The notes: a model not told the origin generated them from the sequence alone. A DNA stretch of 64,000 nt from Bryobacteraceae bacterium (GCA_029975915.1 JARKOC010000371.1:62001-126000); one strand, 5' to 3'; shown: positions 38,511-48,560, numbered from the stretch's first letter. Translations and numbers: made by a program.

Positions 38511-38517
38511 CCGGCTT
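38491..38517. terminator. Shared convergent terminator hairpin
   Basis: AAGCCGGC, 11-base loop, GCCGGCTT, spanning the DinB stop and the 19-base gap before the nuoH stop. The symmetric A/T ends suit both directions, though the T-tracts are short. Confidence 0.4.
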
Positions 38518-38529
38518 CCTCGGCGCGCT

Positions 38530-39708
38530 TCAGCTTCTTGCGACGCCTACCAGCGCGTTCAACAGGATTGCCAGGAGACCCAGGGGGATCATCCGCTTCC
38601 AACCGATGTCCATCAGTTGATCGTACCTGTAGCGCGGGAAAGTGCCTCGCATCCAGATGAGGACGTACATCACCAGGAACAACTTAATGAAAAACCAGAA
38701 CGGCGCGATCAGGAGCGCATTGACCATCGGGATCGCGAAGAGGGCAGCGACGCCGATCATCGTCACACCGACAAGAATCAATCCGGCCCGGTGAATGGCG
38801 CTGATCAGCTTACGGGAGGCCGGAATGCACCACAACCCGGTACCCGCGAAGACCAGCACCGGCACGCCGTAGTTGAACGGAATTTCCAGCCAGCCGACGC
38901 TGGGGAATGGCCGCAGCCAACCGCCCCAGAACAGGGTGATCGCCACGCCGCCGACCACGAACATATTCAGGTATTCGGCCAGCATATAAATGCCCCAACG
39001 GAATCCGCTGTATTCGGTGTGATAGCCGGCGACGAGTTCGCTTTCGGCTTCGGGCAGATCGAACGGTGCACGGTTGGTCTCGGCCACGGCCGAGATGAAG
39101 TAGATCATGAAGGGCAGAATCATCAGCCCGTAGTTATCGAAAACGAACCAGATGCCGCGCTCCTGCTGCTGCCTCACGATTTCCACCATCGACAGCGTCC
39201 CGGCAGCCATGACGCCTGAGATCAGCGCCATGCCCAAAGCCACTTCATAGCTCACCAACTGAGCTGCCGAACGCAATGAACCGAGCAGCGAGTAATGGCT
39301 ATTGGAGGACCATCCTCCCAGGATGATGCCCAGGATACCGACCGCAGACATCGCCGAGACCACAAGCAGCCCAACGTTAGTGTCCACCACCCGGAGCCGT
39401 TCACTGAATGGGACCACGGTAAGACAGATAGCGGCTGTAAAGAAGCTGATGACCGGCGCGAATCGAAACATGCCCTTGTTCGCGTCGTGCGGGATGATGT
39501 CTTCCTTCAGCAGCATCTTCACGGCGTCGGCGATGGTTTGAAGCAGACCGTGTGGCCCCACCCGCATCGGACCAAGACGGACCTGGATATCGGCCAGGAC
39601 CTTGCGTTCGAGCAGTACCGTGCCGGCCACGGCCAGCGGAGCCAGGGCGATGATCCCCAGCGCGAGCAACAGGGGGACGAACATGGGATGGGAGATGACG
39701 GTTTCCAT
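38530..39708 (-). CDS. nuoH: NADH-quinone oxidoreductase subunit H
   Basis: Membrane subunit of complex I lining the quinone site, 392 aa, about eight helices. Conserved loops: ERKVLADIQVRLGPMRVGPHGLLQTIADAVKMLLKED, ETNRAPFDLPEAESELVAGYHTEYSG and WMRGTFPRYRYDQLM. It is the last gene of the nuo cluster, 10 bases after nuoN; in most bacteria nuoH precedes nuoI, so the order is rearranged. Confidence 0.97.
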   Translation of the reverse strand: METVISHPMFVPLLLALGIIALAPLAVAGTVLLERKVLADIQVRLGPMRVGPHGLLQTIADAVKMLLKEDIIPHDANKGMFRFAPVISFFTAAICLTVVPFSERLRVVDTNVGLLVVSAMSAVGILGIILGGWSSNSHYSLLGSLRSAAQLVSYEVALGMALISGVMAAGTLSMVEIVRQQQERGIWFVFDNYGLMILPFMIYFISAVAETNRAPFDLPEAESELVAGYHTEYSGFRWGIYMLAEYLNMFVVGGVAITLFWGGWLRPFPSVGWLEIPFNYGVPVLVFAGTGLWCIPASRKLISAIHRAGLILVGVTMIGVAALFAIPMVNALLIAPFWFFIKLFLVMYVLIWMRGTFPRYRYDQLMDIGWKRMIPLGLLAILLNALVGVARS

Positions 39709-39718
39709 TCCTTGCCTC

Positions 39719-41188
39719 TTAACGCACCAGCGTTTGCTGCGCGAATCTCACGAACGGTTCAGGGTAGATGCCGATGCCCAGGGTCATCACGCCAGTGGCG
39801 AGAAGCGCCGTCTTCGTGCCCCAACTGAGCGACAACGGCGGCATTTCGGTCTCTTCCTTCTCGATGAACATCGATTTCACGATGCGGAAGTAGTAGTAGA
39901 TCGCTACGGCGACATAGATTGCGGCCGCTGCCGCGAGATAATAATGGCCCGTCTCGATCAGCGAAAGGAAAATGAAGTACTTTCCGATGAATCCGGCCGT
40001 GGGCGGGATGCCGGCCAACGACAACAGGAAGATCAGCATCCAGATGGCGTGCGCGGGATTCCGTTTCATCAGGCCATGAAGATCGTTGATGTCTTCGCCG
40101 GTCGTCGACTCGCGGCAAAGAACGGTCAACACCAGGAACGCCCCCAGCGTCATGAAGACGTAAACGAGCGTGTAAACCAGCACGCCCTGAATCCCGGTCT
40201 GGTTGCCGGCGACGACGCCGAGCAGGATGTAGCCGGCATGGTTGATTGAGCTATAGGCCAATAGCCGTTTCGTGTTGGTTTGAGTCACCGCCGCGATGTT
40301 GCCTACAGTCATGCTGAGCAAGGCCGCTCCGGCCAGAATTGGCTCCCACACCTCGCGGGCCAGCCCGAGGGGACCTAGCAGAATGCGCAGCAGCAGGGCT
40401 AGAGAGGCCGCTTTGGAAGCAACGGCGAGGTATGCGGTAACGACGGTCGGCGCGCCTTCATACGTGTCCGGAGCCCAGATGTGGAAGGGAGCGGCAGCCA
40501 CTTTGAACAAGAGCCCGGTGAGGATCGTCGCGACAGCCAGGAACAGGACGGTGTCGTCCTGGGCGCGGCTGGCCATGGCTGCGGCGATCTCGCGCAGCTT
40601 CGTTGATCCTGCCATCCCGTAAAGCAGCGAGAAGCCGTAGACGAGCAGGCCGCTCGACAAGCCGCCCAGGAGAAAATACTTCATCGCGGCTTCATTGGAA
40701 CGCTGGTCCCGTTTCAGCATCCCCACCAGGACGTAAAAAGTAATCGCCATGGTCTCCAGGCCGGTGAACAAGACCACAAGTTCGTTTCCGCTCGCCAGGA
40801 AGTACATGCCCGTCTGCGCCAGCATAATGAGGCCGTAGTACTCGCCATGATGCTCGTCGCGGACCTCGAGATACCGGTAGGACATCACCACCGTGATCGC
40901 CGTGGCGATGACGAAGATCCAGTGGAAATACAGTGCGAACTGGTCCACCACCAGTGAACCGCCGAAGGCTTGCAACTCTCCGCCGTGCTGGTTCAAGAAC
41001 ATCTGCTGCCGCATGTAGGCGACCGATGCGAAGACTTCGCCCATGAGAACGAACCATGCCAGGTGCTTGCGGCGCTTGGATTCGGGAAAGACCCAAAAGT
41101 CGAACAGCAGCGTCGCGCAAGCAAACAGCCCCAGCAGCAGCGCCGGGAGCAGCACGAAATGGTCCGTGGCTGTGTAGTAACTGCTCAT
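39719..41188 (-). CDS. nuoN: NADH-quinone oxidoreductase subunit N
   Basis: Antiporter-like membrane subunit of complex I, 489 aa, about 14 helices. Recognised by GLETMAITFYVLVGMLKRDQRSNEAAMKYFLLGGLSSGLLVYG, the proton-path Lys in AAAPFHIWAPDTYEGAPT, and NTKRLLAYSSINHAGYILLG. The ATG overlaps the nuoM stop by four bases. Confidence 0.97.
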   Translation of the reverse strand: MSSYYTATDHFVLLPALLLGLFACATLLFDFWVFPESKRRKHLAWFVLMGEVFASVAYMRQQMFLNQHGGELQAFGGSLVVDQFALYFHWIFVIATAITVVMSYRYLEVRDEHHGEYYGLIMLAQTGMYFLASGNELVVLFTGLETMAITFYVLVGMLKRDQRSNEAAMKYFLLGGLSSGLLVYGFSLLYGMAGSTKLREIAAAMASRAQDDTVLFLAVATILTGLLFKVAAAPFHIWAPDTYEGAPTVVTAYLAVASKAASLALLLRILLGPLGLAREVWEPILAGAALLSMTVGNIAAVTQTNTKRLLAYSSINHAGYILLGVVAGNQTGIQGVLVYTLVYVFMTLGAFLVLTVLCRESTTGEDINDLHGLMKRNPAHAIWMLIFLLSLAGIPPTAGFIGKYFIFLSLIETGHYYLAAAAAIYVAVAIYYYFRIVKSMFIEKEETEMPPLSLSWGTKTALLATGVMTLGIGIYPEPFVRFAQQTLVR

Positions 41189-42732
41189 CGCGCCTCCGAT
41201 TTCGTCTCAACTGGTTGGATCGCCGCGCTCACCGGCGCCGTCTGCCTATTCACGCGCTCGACGATTGCGGCAACCGGTTTCTCAAGAATGTCGAAGTAAG
41301 GCTTTGGGTAGACGCCGATGGCGATGGCCCACGCCATGAGCGGGACGAAGACGGCCCACTCCTTCCAATTCAGGTCCTTCAACCCCTTGTTCTTCTCGTT
41401 TGTCACTTCGCCGAGCATCGTCCGCTGGTAGAGCCAGAGCAGGTACGCGGCGCCAAACACGACGCCGGTGACGGCGAATGCACCCCAAGCCATGTTGGCC
41501 TGAAAAGCCGCCTGCAGGATGGTGAATTCGCCGATGAATCCGTTCAACAGCGGCAAGCCGGCGGAGCTCAGCATGGCGAAGGCGAAGACAATAGCGTAGT
41601 TCGGCATTACGTGCGCCAGACCGCCATACTCCTTGATTTCGCGCGTGTGGCGACGCTCGTAGATGACACCGACAATCAAGAAGAGCATTCCGGTCGAGAT
41701 TCCGTGGTTGATCTGCTGAATCACTGAGCCGGCAATCCCCTGGTGATTCAGGGCGAAGATGCCCAGAGTGCAGAAGCCCAGGTGGCTCACCGAAGAATAT
41801 GCAACGAGTTTTTTCCAGTCCTGTTGCATCAGACTCACCAGCGCGCCGTAGATGATGCCGATGATGGAAAGAACCGCCAGGACGTTGACAATCATCCGGT
41901 CAGCAGAGGCATTCGGCAGCAGTGGCAACGAGAACCGGATGAATCCGTAAGTCCCCATCTTCAGCAGTACGGCTGCCAGAATGACCGATCCGGCCGTGGG
42001 CGCCTCGGTGTGGGCGTCGGGCAGCCAGGTGTGGAACGGGAACATGGGCACCTTGATCGCGAAACCGAGGAAGAATGACCAGAAGACGAGCTGTTCCATC
42101 CACAGCGGCATCTGCGTGTTCATCAGTTGGGCGATCTCAAAGGTCGCCACGCCGGTCTGCGCCATGTGTTGCAGGTAGAGCGTGATGATGCCGAGCAGCA
42201 TCAGCACGCCGCCGGCCAGGGTATAGAGGAAGAACTTGATGGCCGCATAGAGCTTCCGCGGGCCGCCCCAGACGCCGATGATAAAGTACATCGGCACCAG
42301 CACCAGTTCCCAGAAAACGTAGAACAGCATGAAGTCCAGCGAGATGAACACGCCGATCATGCCCACCTGCTGGAGAAGGAACATGGCGTAGTATTCCTTC
42401 ACCTTGTCGTTGATCGAATCCCACGAGGCAAAGATTGCCAGCATCCCCATCACCGTGGTCAGCATCACCATCAGCACGCTGATGCCATCGACGCCGATCA
42501 GGTACTGGACGCCAAGCGCCGGGATCCAATTCACCCGTTCGACGAATTGGTAGCCGTCCAGCGACTTGTTGAAGTTCAGGATCAGCGGCAACGAGACGAG
42601 AAACCCGGCCACCGCCGATATGTTCGCCCACCAGCGAATGGCCGTCTTCATCGATCCGGGGATGAACAACAGGACCAGGACGCCCACAAGCGGCGTGAAC
42701 AGGATTGCACTCAATAGGTGTTCGCCCATCAC
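41185..42732 (-). CDS. nuoM: NADH-quinone oxidoreductase subunit M
   Basis: Antiporter-like proton-pumping subunit, 515 aa. Signatures: FYVFWELVLVPMYFIIGVWGG with the essential Glu, VPMFPFHTWLPDAHTEAPTAGSVILA, and WKKLVAYSSVSHLGFCTLG. It follows nuoL with no gap and overlaps nuoN. Pumping role from family knowledge. Confidence 0.97.
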   Translation of the reverse strand: MMGEHLLSAILFTPLVGVLVLLFIPGSMKTAIRWWANISAVAGFLVSLPLILNFNKSLDGYQFVERVNWIPALGVQYLIGVDGISVLMVMLTTVMGMLAIFASWDSINDKVKEYYAMFLLQQVGMIGVFISLDFMLFYVFWELVLVPMYFIIGVWGGPRKLYAAIKFFLYTLAGGVLMLLGIITLYLQHMAQTGVATFEIAQLMNTQMPLWMEQLVFWSFFLGFAIKVPMFPFHTWLPDAHTEAPTAGSVILAAVLLKMGTYGFIRFSLPLLPNASADRMIVNVLAVLSIIGIIYGALVSLMQQDWKKLVAYSSVSHLGFCTLGIFALNHQGIAGSVIQQINHGISTGMLFLIVGVIYERRHTREIKEYGGLAHVMPNYAIVFAFAMLSSAGLPLLNGFIGEFTILQAAFQANMAWGAFAVTGVVFGAAYLLWLYQRTMLGEVTNEKNKGLKDLNWKEWAVFVPLMAWAIAIGVYPKPYFDILEKPVAAIVERVNRQTAPVSAAIQPVETKSEAR

Positions 42733-44766
42733 TTAACGCCCCCACCAGTAGTAGCCGAAGATGGCCAGCACGCCGGCCACGAAGATGAGCACATAACTCT
42801 GCACCCAGCCGGTATGCAGGAACCGCATGGGATAACTCACGGCCCGGACAAAAAAGGCTGATAGATTCACCAGTCCATCGACAACCCAGGTGTCGTACCA
42901 GATGGAAATCCTGGAGACCATACGGGTGGTCCAGGCAGTGCCATTCACCGCGCCGTCGACCGCGGTCCGGTCAAAAGCCGCCAGCACGCTTCCGCCACCC
43001 TTCGACAAGCCGTTGACGAACAGGATGTCGTACAGTTCGTCCACATACCACTTGTTCAACAGCACCGGATACAATGCGCCGCCCGTGGGCCTCTGCTCGG
43101 GCTTTAGAGCCAGGTAAATGTGCCTCGCAAGCAGGATGCCGCCGATGGCGATGCAAACCGAAAGAGCCATGAGGCCAATCTCGACGGCATGGCTGGCATG
43201 GTGTTCGCCGTGCATGGCGGCCACTCTTGCCGCCGGCTCAAATACCGGCTCCAGCCAGTGTTCGAACGCCTGGAAAAAGCCATTCTCCCCGAGTACTTTA
43301 GGAATCCCGACCCATCCGGCGATCACGCTGCCCACGGCCAGAATCGAAAGCGGCACGGTCATGACAGCCGGCGACTCATGGATGTGGTGCTTCGTCTTCT
43401 CATCCATGCGAGGCTCGCCATAGAAGGTCATGAACATCAGCCGCCACATATAAAACGCGGTCATGGCGGCAGTGATCAGGCCAACTCCATAGAGCATCTT
43501 TGATCCCAGCGGCGAACTCCACGCCTGCCAGAGGATCTCGTCCTTTGAGAAGAAACCCGCCAGGCCGGGAATGCCGGCGATGGCCAGAGAGCCAACAAAC
43601 ATCACGCGAAAGGTGACCGGAATCTTATCCTTCAGGCCGCCCATCCGCCGCATGTCCTGTTCGCCGCTCATGGCATGGATGACCGAGCCGGAGCCAAGGA
43701 ATAGCAGAGCCTTGAAAAAGGCATGCGTGTAGAGGTGGAAAATCGCCACCCAGTAAGCGCCAACCCCTGCGGCCAGAAACATGTAGCCCAACTGCGAGAC
43801 TGTCGAGTAGGCCAGCACCCGCTTGATGTCGTTCTGAACGAGGCCAATCGATGCCGCAAAGATCGCAGTCGCCGCGCCAACTGCAGCAACAACCATTGTG
43901 GTGTCCGGAGCCAGACAGAACAGCGCATTTGAGCGCGCGACCATGTAAACGCCCGCCGTCACCATGGTCGCCGCATGGATCAGGGCCGAAACCGGGGTCG
44001 GGCCCTCCATCGCGTCAGGCAACCAGACGTAGAGCGGTATCTGCGCGCTCTTGCCCGTCGCGCCGACAAACAGCAACAGCGCCGTGGTGCTCAGGATGCC
44101 CCAACCTGCCGCTTCAACAGCAAAGTTGCCGGAAGTCAACGCGGTATTCACTTCGCCGAAATTCAACGACCCGGTTAGCTTGAACAGCAGGAACATGCCG
44201 ATGATGAAGCCCGCGTCGCCGATTCTGTTGACGATGAACGCTTTCTTGCCAGCGTCACCTGCGCTCTTCTTGTGAATGTAGAAGCCGATGAGCAAGTAGC
44301 TGCAAAGGCCGACTCCTTCCCATCCGACGAACAGCAGCGCGTAGTTGTTCGCCATCACAAGCATGAGCATGAAGAAAACGAACAGGTTGAGATAACCGAA
44401 GAAGCGGTAGTATCCGCCATGCCGTGGCCCGTGCTCATGGCCCATGTAACCGATCGAATAGATGTGAATCAGGAAGCTGATGCCCGTGACGACCATCACC
44501 ATCACGCCGCTGAGTGGATCGAGGAGGAAGCCCCAATCCGCCTTCAGAAATTCGATCCAGGGTCCCAACACGACCTCATGACGCCGTTCCGGCAGTCCCA
44601 TCAATTGGACGAACGCGCCAAGCGCGAGCACAAAGGAGATGCCCACGGCGCCTGGGGAGATGAGGCTCACCATCGGCTTCGGCATCCTGCGCCCGAAAAG
44701 CAGCATGATGCCCGCCCCAATCAGCGGCACGAACGGGATCAGCCAAATCAGTTCGAGAAAGTTCAT
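42733..44766 (-). CDS. nuoL: NADH-quinone oxidoreductase subunit L
   Basis: Largest antiporter-like subunit, 677 aa, with the long lateral helix at its C-terminus. Signatures: FVGWEGVGLCSYLLIGFY, KSAQIPLYVWLPDAMEGPTPVSALIHAATMVTAGVY and NDIKRVLAYSTVSQLGYMFL. The start is 16 bases after nuoK. No truncation. Confidence 0.97.
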   Translation of the reverse strand: MNFLELIWLIPFVPLIGAGIMLLFGRRMPKPMVSLISPGAVGISFVLALGAFVQLMGLPERRHEVVLGPWIEFLKADWGFLLDPLSGVMVMVVTGISFLIHIYSIGYMGHEHGPRHGGYYRFFGYLNLFVFFMLMLVMANNYALLFVGWEGVGLCSYLLIGFYIHKKSAGDAGKKAFIVNRIGDAGFIIGMFLLFKLTGSLNFGEVNTALTSGNFAVEAAGWGILSTTALLLFVGATGKSAQIPLYVWLPDAMEGPTPVSALIHAATMVTAGVYMVARSNALFCLAPDTTMVVAAVGAATAIFAASIGLVQNDIKRVLAYSTVSQLGYMFLAAGVGAYWVAIFHLYTHAFFKALLFLGSGSVIHAMSGEQDMRRMGGLKDKIPVTFRVMFVGSLAIAGIPGLAGFFSKDEILWQAWSSPLGSKMLYGVGLITAAMTAFYMWRLMFMTFYGEPRMDEKTKHHIHESPAVMTVPLSILAVGSVIAGWVGIPKVLGENGFFQAFEHWLEPVFEPAARVAAMHGEHHASHAVEIGLMALSVCIAIGGILLARHIYLALKPEQRPTGGALYPVLLNKWYVDELYDILFVNGLSKGGGSVLAAFDRTAVDGAVNGTAWTTRMVSRISIWYDTWVVDGLVNLSAFFVRAVSYPMRFLHTGWVQSYVLIFVAGVLAIFGYYWWGR

Positions 44767-44782
44767 CGCTACTCCGGCCTTC

Positions 44783-45094
44783 CTACCACTTCAGGAGATC
44801 GATCTCGTCTACCTGGACAGTCTCCTTGTTCCTGAACAGGGCGATCAGGATGCCCAACCCGATCGCTGCTTCGGCCACCGCTACCACGATCACGAAAATG
44901 GCGAAGATCTGGCCATGGATGTCCTGCAAATGCTTGCTGAAGGCGATCAGGTTGACATTGACGGCATTCAGGATGAGTTCAAGCGACATCATCATGACGA
45001 CGATATTGCGCCTCACCAGCATTCCGGCCACCCCGATCATCAGCAGGATGACGCTCAGCACCAGGTAATGATTGGTCGTGATTGGGTGCAACAT
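44783..45094 (-). CDS. nuoK: NADH-quinone oxidoreductase subunit K
   Basis: Small three-helix MrpC-like subunit of complex I, 103 aa. Conserved Glu residues are in MSLELILNAVNVNLIAFS and VAVAEAAIGLGILIALFRN. The C-terminal VQVDEIDLLKW is typical. The start is 15 bases after nuoJ. Confidence 0.96.
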   Translation of the reverse strand: MLHPITTNHYLVLSVILLMIGVAGMLVRRNIVVMMMSLELILNAVNVNLIAFSKHLQDIHGQIFAIFVIVVAVAEAAIGLGILIALFRNKETVQVDEIDLLKW

Positions 45095-45109
45095 GACTGC
45101 CTGATTCCT

Positions 45110-45619
45110 CTAGCTCGTTCTCTTCTTCGCCATCAGCACGCTGCCGACGATAGCGACAAGCAGCAGCAGCGATGCCAGCTCAAACGGCACCAGATAATCC
45201 CGAAACAACACGTCCGCGATATGTTCGACATTTCCCGTGCCGGGCGGGGGGATCTGCGGCGGACCGGCTTTCAATGAAGGAGCGCCCTTCGACAGAAGCC
45301 CGAAGGCGCCCGCGCCCGCCAGCAATGCAGCCGCGGCTCCAGCAACCCACCGCTGGTGGAACTGCCGTTCCTTCGCCGCCGAATCCAGGTTCACCAGCAT
45401 GATGACGAACAGGAACAGCACCATGATGCCGCCGATGTAAAGCACCAATTGCACGGCGAACAGAAACTCGGCATGTTGAAGCAAATACAATCCGGCCACG
45501 CCTGCCAGCGAAGCGATCAGCGAGATCGCGCAATGCACGGCGCTGCGCATGGTAATGGTGAGAATCGCGCCGGCCACGGCGAGCAGCGCGAACATGTAGA
45601 AGAACATCGTATCCAGCAT
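45110..45619 (-). CDS. nuoJ: NADH-quinone oxidoreductase subunit J
   Basis: Five-helix membrane subunit, 169 aa. Conserved core: VHCAISLIASLAGVAGLYLLQHAEFLFAVQLVLYIGGIMVLFLFVIMLV, containing the hinge helix that links quinone chemistry to pumping. The middle loop is Pro/Gly-rich. The start is 35 bases after nuoI. Confidence 0.95.
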   Translation of the reverse strand: MLDTMFFYMFALLAVAGAILTITMRSAVHCAISLIASLAGVAGLYLLQHAEFLFAVQLVLYIGGIMVLFLFVIMLVNLDSAAKERQFHQRWVAGAAAALLAGAGAFGLLSKGAPSLKAGPPQIPPPGTGNVEHIADVLFRDYLVPFELASLLLLVAIVGSVLMAKKRTS

Positions 45620-45654
45620 CGGCGTTCCTGTCCCGGACTCTCAGCGAGCCCGGC

Positions 45655-46110
45655 TTACCAACTGTATTTCGTAGGCTTCGTGCCTTCCTCTAGCACTTCG
45701 CGGTCAAATATCTGTCCCTCGCGTGAGAAGCTGGCCATCTGGTAATCCTGCGTCAACTCCAGCGCGTCCGTCGGACAGGCGTCCTCGCAAAGTCCGCAGA
45801 ACATGCACCGCGAGGTGTCGTAAGTGAATGTAATCAAATCCTTCCGCTTTGTCTCCGGATTGCGTTCCCACCCGACCACGATGAGATGTTCCGGGCAAGC
45901 CAGCGCACAGAGATCACAACTGATGCACAGCGTTTCGCCGGTTTCGGGATTCATGTTGAGCCGCGGCAGGCCCCGGTAACGCTCGCCCACCTTCGGCAAG
46001 ACCGCTGGGTACTGCTCAGTGGTGATGTTCTTCGGGTGTTGCAGCCTCAATGTGAGCCACAGCCCCTCAAAGAGGTCCGCCAGCAGGATCGTCCGCAAAA
46101 ATCTCTTCAT
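45655..46110 (-). CDS. nuoI: NADH-quinone oxidoreductase subunit I (2x 4Fe-4S)
   Basis: Ferredoxin-like subunit carrying clusters N6a and N6b, 151 aa. Both motifs are intact: CISCDLCALACPEH and CMFCGLCEDACPTDALEL. The N-terminal amphipathic helix (LLADLFEGLWLTLRLQ) docks onto the membrane arm. It is directly downstream of nuoD, where nuoH or nuoE-G are often found. Confidence 0.96.
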   Translation of the reverse strand: MKRFLRTILLADLFEGLWLTLRLQHPKNITTEQYPAVLPKVGERYRGLPRLNMNPETGETLCISCDLCALACPEHLIVVGWERNPETKRKDLITFTYDTSRCMFCGLCEDACPTDALELTQDYQMASFSREGQIFDREVLEEGTKPTKYSW

Positions 46111-46141
46111 AAGCCTCCCATTGTTGGCGATTCTTGCTGCA

Positions 46142-47251
46142 CTACCGGTCCACTTCCCCGAGAACGATATCGATCGTCCCGATTACGGCCACCAGGTCAG
46201 CCACCAAACTGCCCCGCGCCATCTTGTCGACCGACTGCAAATTGACAAACGATGGCGGCCTCACGCGAACCCGGTACGGTTGCGTTGAACCGTCGCTCAC
46301 AATGTAGTAGCCCAATTCCCCTTTCGGCGCCTCGATCGACACATAGGCCTCGCCGATGGGTGGTTTCAGGACCTTTGCCACCTTGCCCATGATCGGGCCG
46401 GCCGCGAGCATTTCAACGCCCTGGCGGACGATACGCGCGCTTTGCCGCATCTCCTGGACGCGAACAATGTAACGGTCGTAGCAATCGCCGTTGGTCCGCG
46501 TCGGAATCTCGAAATCATACTTCTCGTAGCCTGAATACGGCTGGGCTTTCCGCAAATCCCACTTCACGCCCGCGGAACGCAGCATGGGCCCGGTCACGCC
46601 GTATGCCTTGCAGTCCTCGGCATTGAGAACGCCCACGTCGATGAGCCGTTCTTTCCAGATCCTGTTTTCTGTTAACAGCTCTTCGTACTCATCCACTCTG
46701 GGCATGAGTTTGTCGCAGAACTCGAGGCACTCCTTCTCGAATCCCTCGTAGGTCTCATACTGCAGGCCGCCGATACGGAATGCGTGCGTGGTCAGGCGCG
46801 CGCCGCAGTACTTCTCGAAGATGTTGAGAATGTCCTCGCGTTCCCGCATGCAATAAAACAGCGGAGTGAGCGCACCGATGTCGAGCGCGTGCGTGCCGAG
46901 CCAAACCAGGTGGCTGGCGATCCTGTTCAGTTCAGTCAGGATCACCCGCACAACCTGCGCCCGCTCTGGGACTTCACAGGAGATCAGTTTCTCAACCGCC
47001 AGGCAGTAGCCCAACCCGTTGGAAACGGCAGCTACATAGTCCATGCGGTCCACGTAAGGCGCAAACATCGCATAGGTGCGGTTTTCGGCGATCTTCTCAA
47101 CGCCGCGATGCAAGTAGCCGATCACGCATTCCGTGCCGGTCACCTTCTCGCCGTCCAACTTCACGATTACGCGCAGCACGCCATGCGTCGATGGGTGCTG
47201 GGGCCCCATGTTCAGGACAAGTTCAGTCGAATCGAGGAATGTCTCAGCCAT
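46142..47251 (-). CDS. nuoD: NADH-quinone oxidoreductase subunit D
   Basis: Quinone-binding 49-kDa subunit, 369 aa. Signatures: [23 protein letters not shown] with the quinone-headgroup His, [27 protein letters not shown], and the C-terminal [27 protein letters not shown]. Three bases separate it from nuoC; no NuoCD fusion. Confidence 0.97.
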   Translation of the reverse strand: MAETFLDSTELVLNMGPQHPSTHGVLRVIVKLDGEKVTGTECVIGYLHRGVEKIAENRTYAMFAPYVDRMDYVAAVSNGLGYCLAVEKLISCEVPERAQVVRVILTELNRIASHLVWLGTHALDIGALTPLFYCMREREDILNIFEKYCGARLTTHAFRIGGLQYETYEGFEKECLEFCDKLMPRVDEYEELLTENRIWKERLIDVGVLNAEDCKAYGVTGPMLRSAGVKWDLRKAQPYSGYEKYDFEIPTRTNGDCYDRYIVRVQEMRQSARIVRQGVEMLAAGPIMGKVAKVLKPPIGEAYVSIEAPKGELGYYIVSDGSTQPYRVRVRPPSFVNLQSVDKMARGSLVADLVAVIGTIDIVLGEVDR

Positions 47252-47254
47252 GGT

Positions 47255-48025
47255 CTATTGCCCGCTTTCGATTCCGATATTCTCGCGGACCCAACGGTTG
47301 TCCATGTCGGTGATCGATTTGTCCTTGCGCAGCGGGAATCCGTTCCACCCCTCCGGCAGCAGGATGCGCGTCATGTTCGGATGGCCCTCGAACTCGATGC
47401 CAAACATGTCATAGACCTCCCGCTCGAGCCAATCCGCCGTCAGGTGAACGCCAACGCAGGAGACGGCTTTGTCGCCGTCCTTGATCGCCGTCTTGATGCG
47501 GATCCGCTGATTGCGCTCAAAGCTGTAAAGAATCCATACAAGTTCGAACCGCTCAGGCTTGGACGGGTAGTCCACGGCCGTAATGTCCACAAGGTAGTCG
47601 AAGCCCTGCTCCAACTTCAGATACTCGATGATGGGGATCACCGCCGCGGGCTCCGCGACCAGGAACTCCTGCCCCAAATAACTGCAGAAAGCTTTGATCC
47701 GGTCGCCGAACTCCTCTTTCAGATCCTCCACCAGTTCGCTTTCCCAGGGTGTGGTCTGCATCACGGCAGGAGCCTTGGGCGCGGCAGGAGCTGCCGGTTT
47801 TGCGGCAGCGGCGGCGGGCGGCTTGGGCGGAGCGGGCGTTGCAAGCTTCGCCGCGGCCTCCGGAGCGCCGGCAGGCTGCGGGGCGGACGCTACGGCTGGC
47901 GTTGGAGTTGGCTGCGCCGTTTCAGTTGGAGGCGGAGAACTGCTTTCCCCGCCGCCTGGCATGGCGGAACCTGATTCCGGCTTCTGCGGCTCTGAAGCGC
48001 CGCCGGGTTTGGCTTCCTCTGGCAT
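47255..48025 (-). CDS. nuoC: NADH-quinone oxidoreductase subunit C with Pro/Ala-rich N-terminus
   Basis: 30-kDa peripheral subunit, 256 aa. The catalytic fold is the last ~165 residues (GFDYLVDITAVDYP, FELVWILYSF, DWLEREVYDMFGIEFEGHPNMTRILLPEGWNGFPLRKD). The first ~88 residues are low complexity Pro/Ala/Lys. An internal ATG at MQTTPWESEL could be the start of a normal-length NuoC, but the extension stays in frame and begins after a promoter-like TTGACA box (48079-48074), so I keep the long form. First gene of the nuo operon. Confidence 0.92.
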   Translation of the reverse strand: MPEEAKPGGASEPQKPESGSAMPGGGESSSPPPTETAQPTPTPAVASAPQPAGAPEAAAKLATPAPPKPPAAAAAKPAAPAAPKAPAVMQTTPWESELVEDLKEEFGDRIKAFCSYLGQEFLVAEPAAVIPIIEYLKLEQGFDYLVDITAVDYPSKPERFELVWILYSFERNQRIRIKTAIKDGDKAVSCVGVHLTADWLEREVYDMFGIEFEGHPNMTRILLPEGWNGFPLRKDKSITDMDNRWVRENIGIESGQ

Positions 48026-48051
48026 GGTTGAATCCGAACTGAAGTTTCAGG

Positions 48052-48079
48052 GTTATCACACCCGGAAAATCAGTGTCAA
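48052..48079 (-). promoter_or_regulatory. Candidate nuo operon promoter
   Basis: Minus strand TTGACA (48079-48074), 16 bases, GATAAC (48057-48052) preceded by an extended -10 TGT. It would start transcription about 20 bases before the nuoC ATG. Confidence 0.45.
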
Positions 48080-48236
48080 TTGTCCGAAGTTCCCAGGGAC
48101 GCGCCGATCTTCGCTACCCGTTGAAAACAAAGGCTCGGCGCTTCTAGCCTCCCTGTCCCCCCGCCTCGCCGCAGCAAAATCCCCATCCCGGCTCGACATA
48201 GTAAAATTAGAGTGCTGAACAGAAGGAGCTACCCAG

Positions 48237-48560
48237 ATGCGCAAGATCCTCTTCCCATCGCTTGTCCTGATGGCTTTAGTTGCCGTTCCCGCCACCGCCC
48301 AGAAAAAGGGAGACGCAGCGAAAGGCAAGGAAGTCTATGAGCAGTGTGGCGTTTGTCACTCGGCCACGACCGATGAAAAGAAGATGGGGCCAAGCATGAA
48401 GGGTTTATTCAAGAAAGCCTCCTTGAAGAACGGCAAAAAGGTGACTGACGCGACTGTCACCAAGGCCATCAAAGAGGGCGGAAACGGCATGCCCCCATTC
48501 GCCGACATCCTCACTCCGGCTGAATTGGCCGACCTGTTGGCTTATCTGAAGACTCTCTAG
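48237..48560 (+). CDS. Class I cytochrome c
   Basis: Periplasmic electron carrier, 107 aa. The signal peptide (ILFPSLVLMALVAVPATA) precedes one heme motif CGVCH, MGPSMKGLF, and the distal Met in GNGMPPFADILTP. AGAAGGAG lies before the ATG. It is divergent from the nuo operon and overlaps gatB by four bases at the 3' end, so no terminator separates them. Confidence 0.92.
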   Translation: MRKILFPSLVLMALVAVPATAQKKGDAAKGKEVYEQCGVCHSATTDEKKMGPSMKGLFKKASLKNGKKVTDATVTKAIKEGGNGMPPFADILTPAELADLLAYLKTL

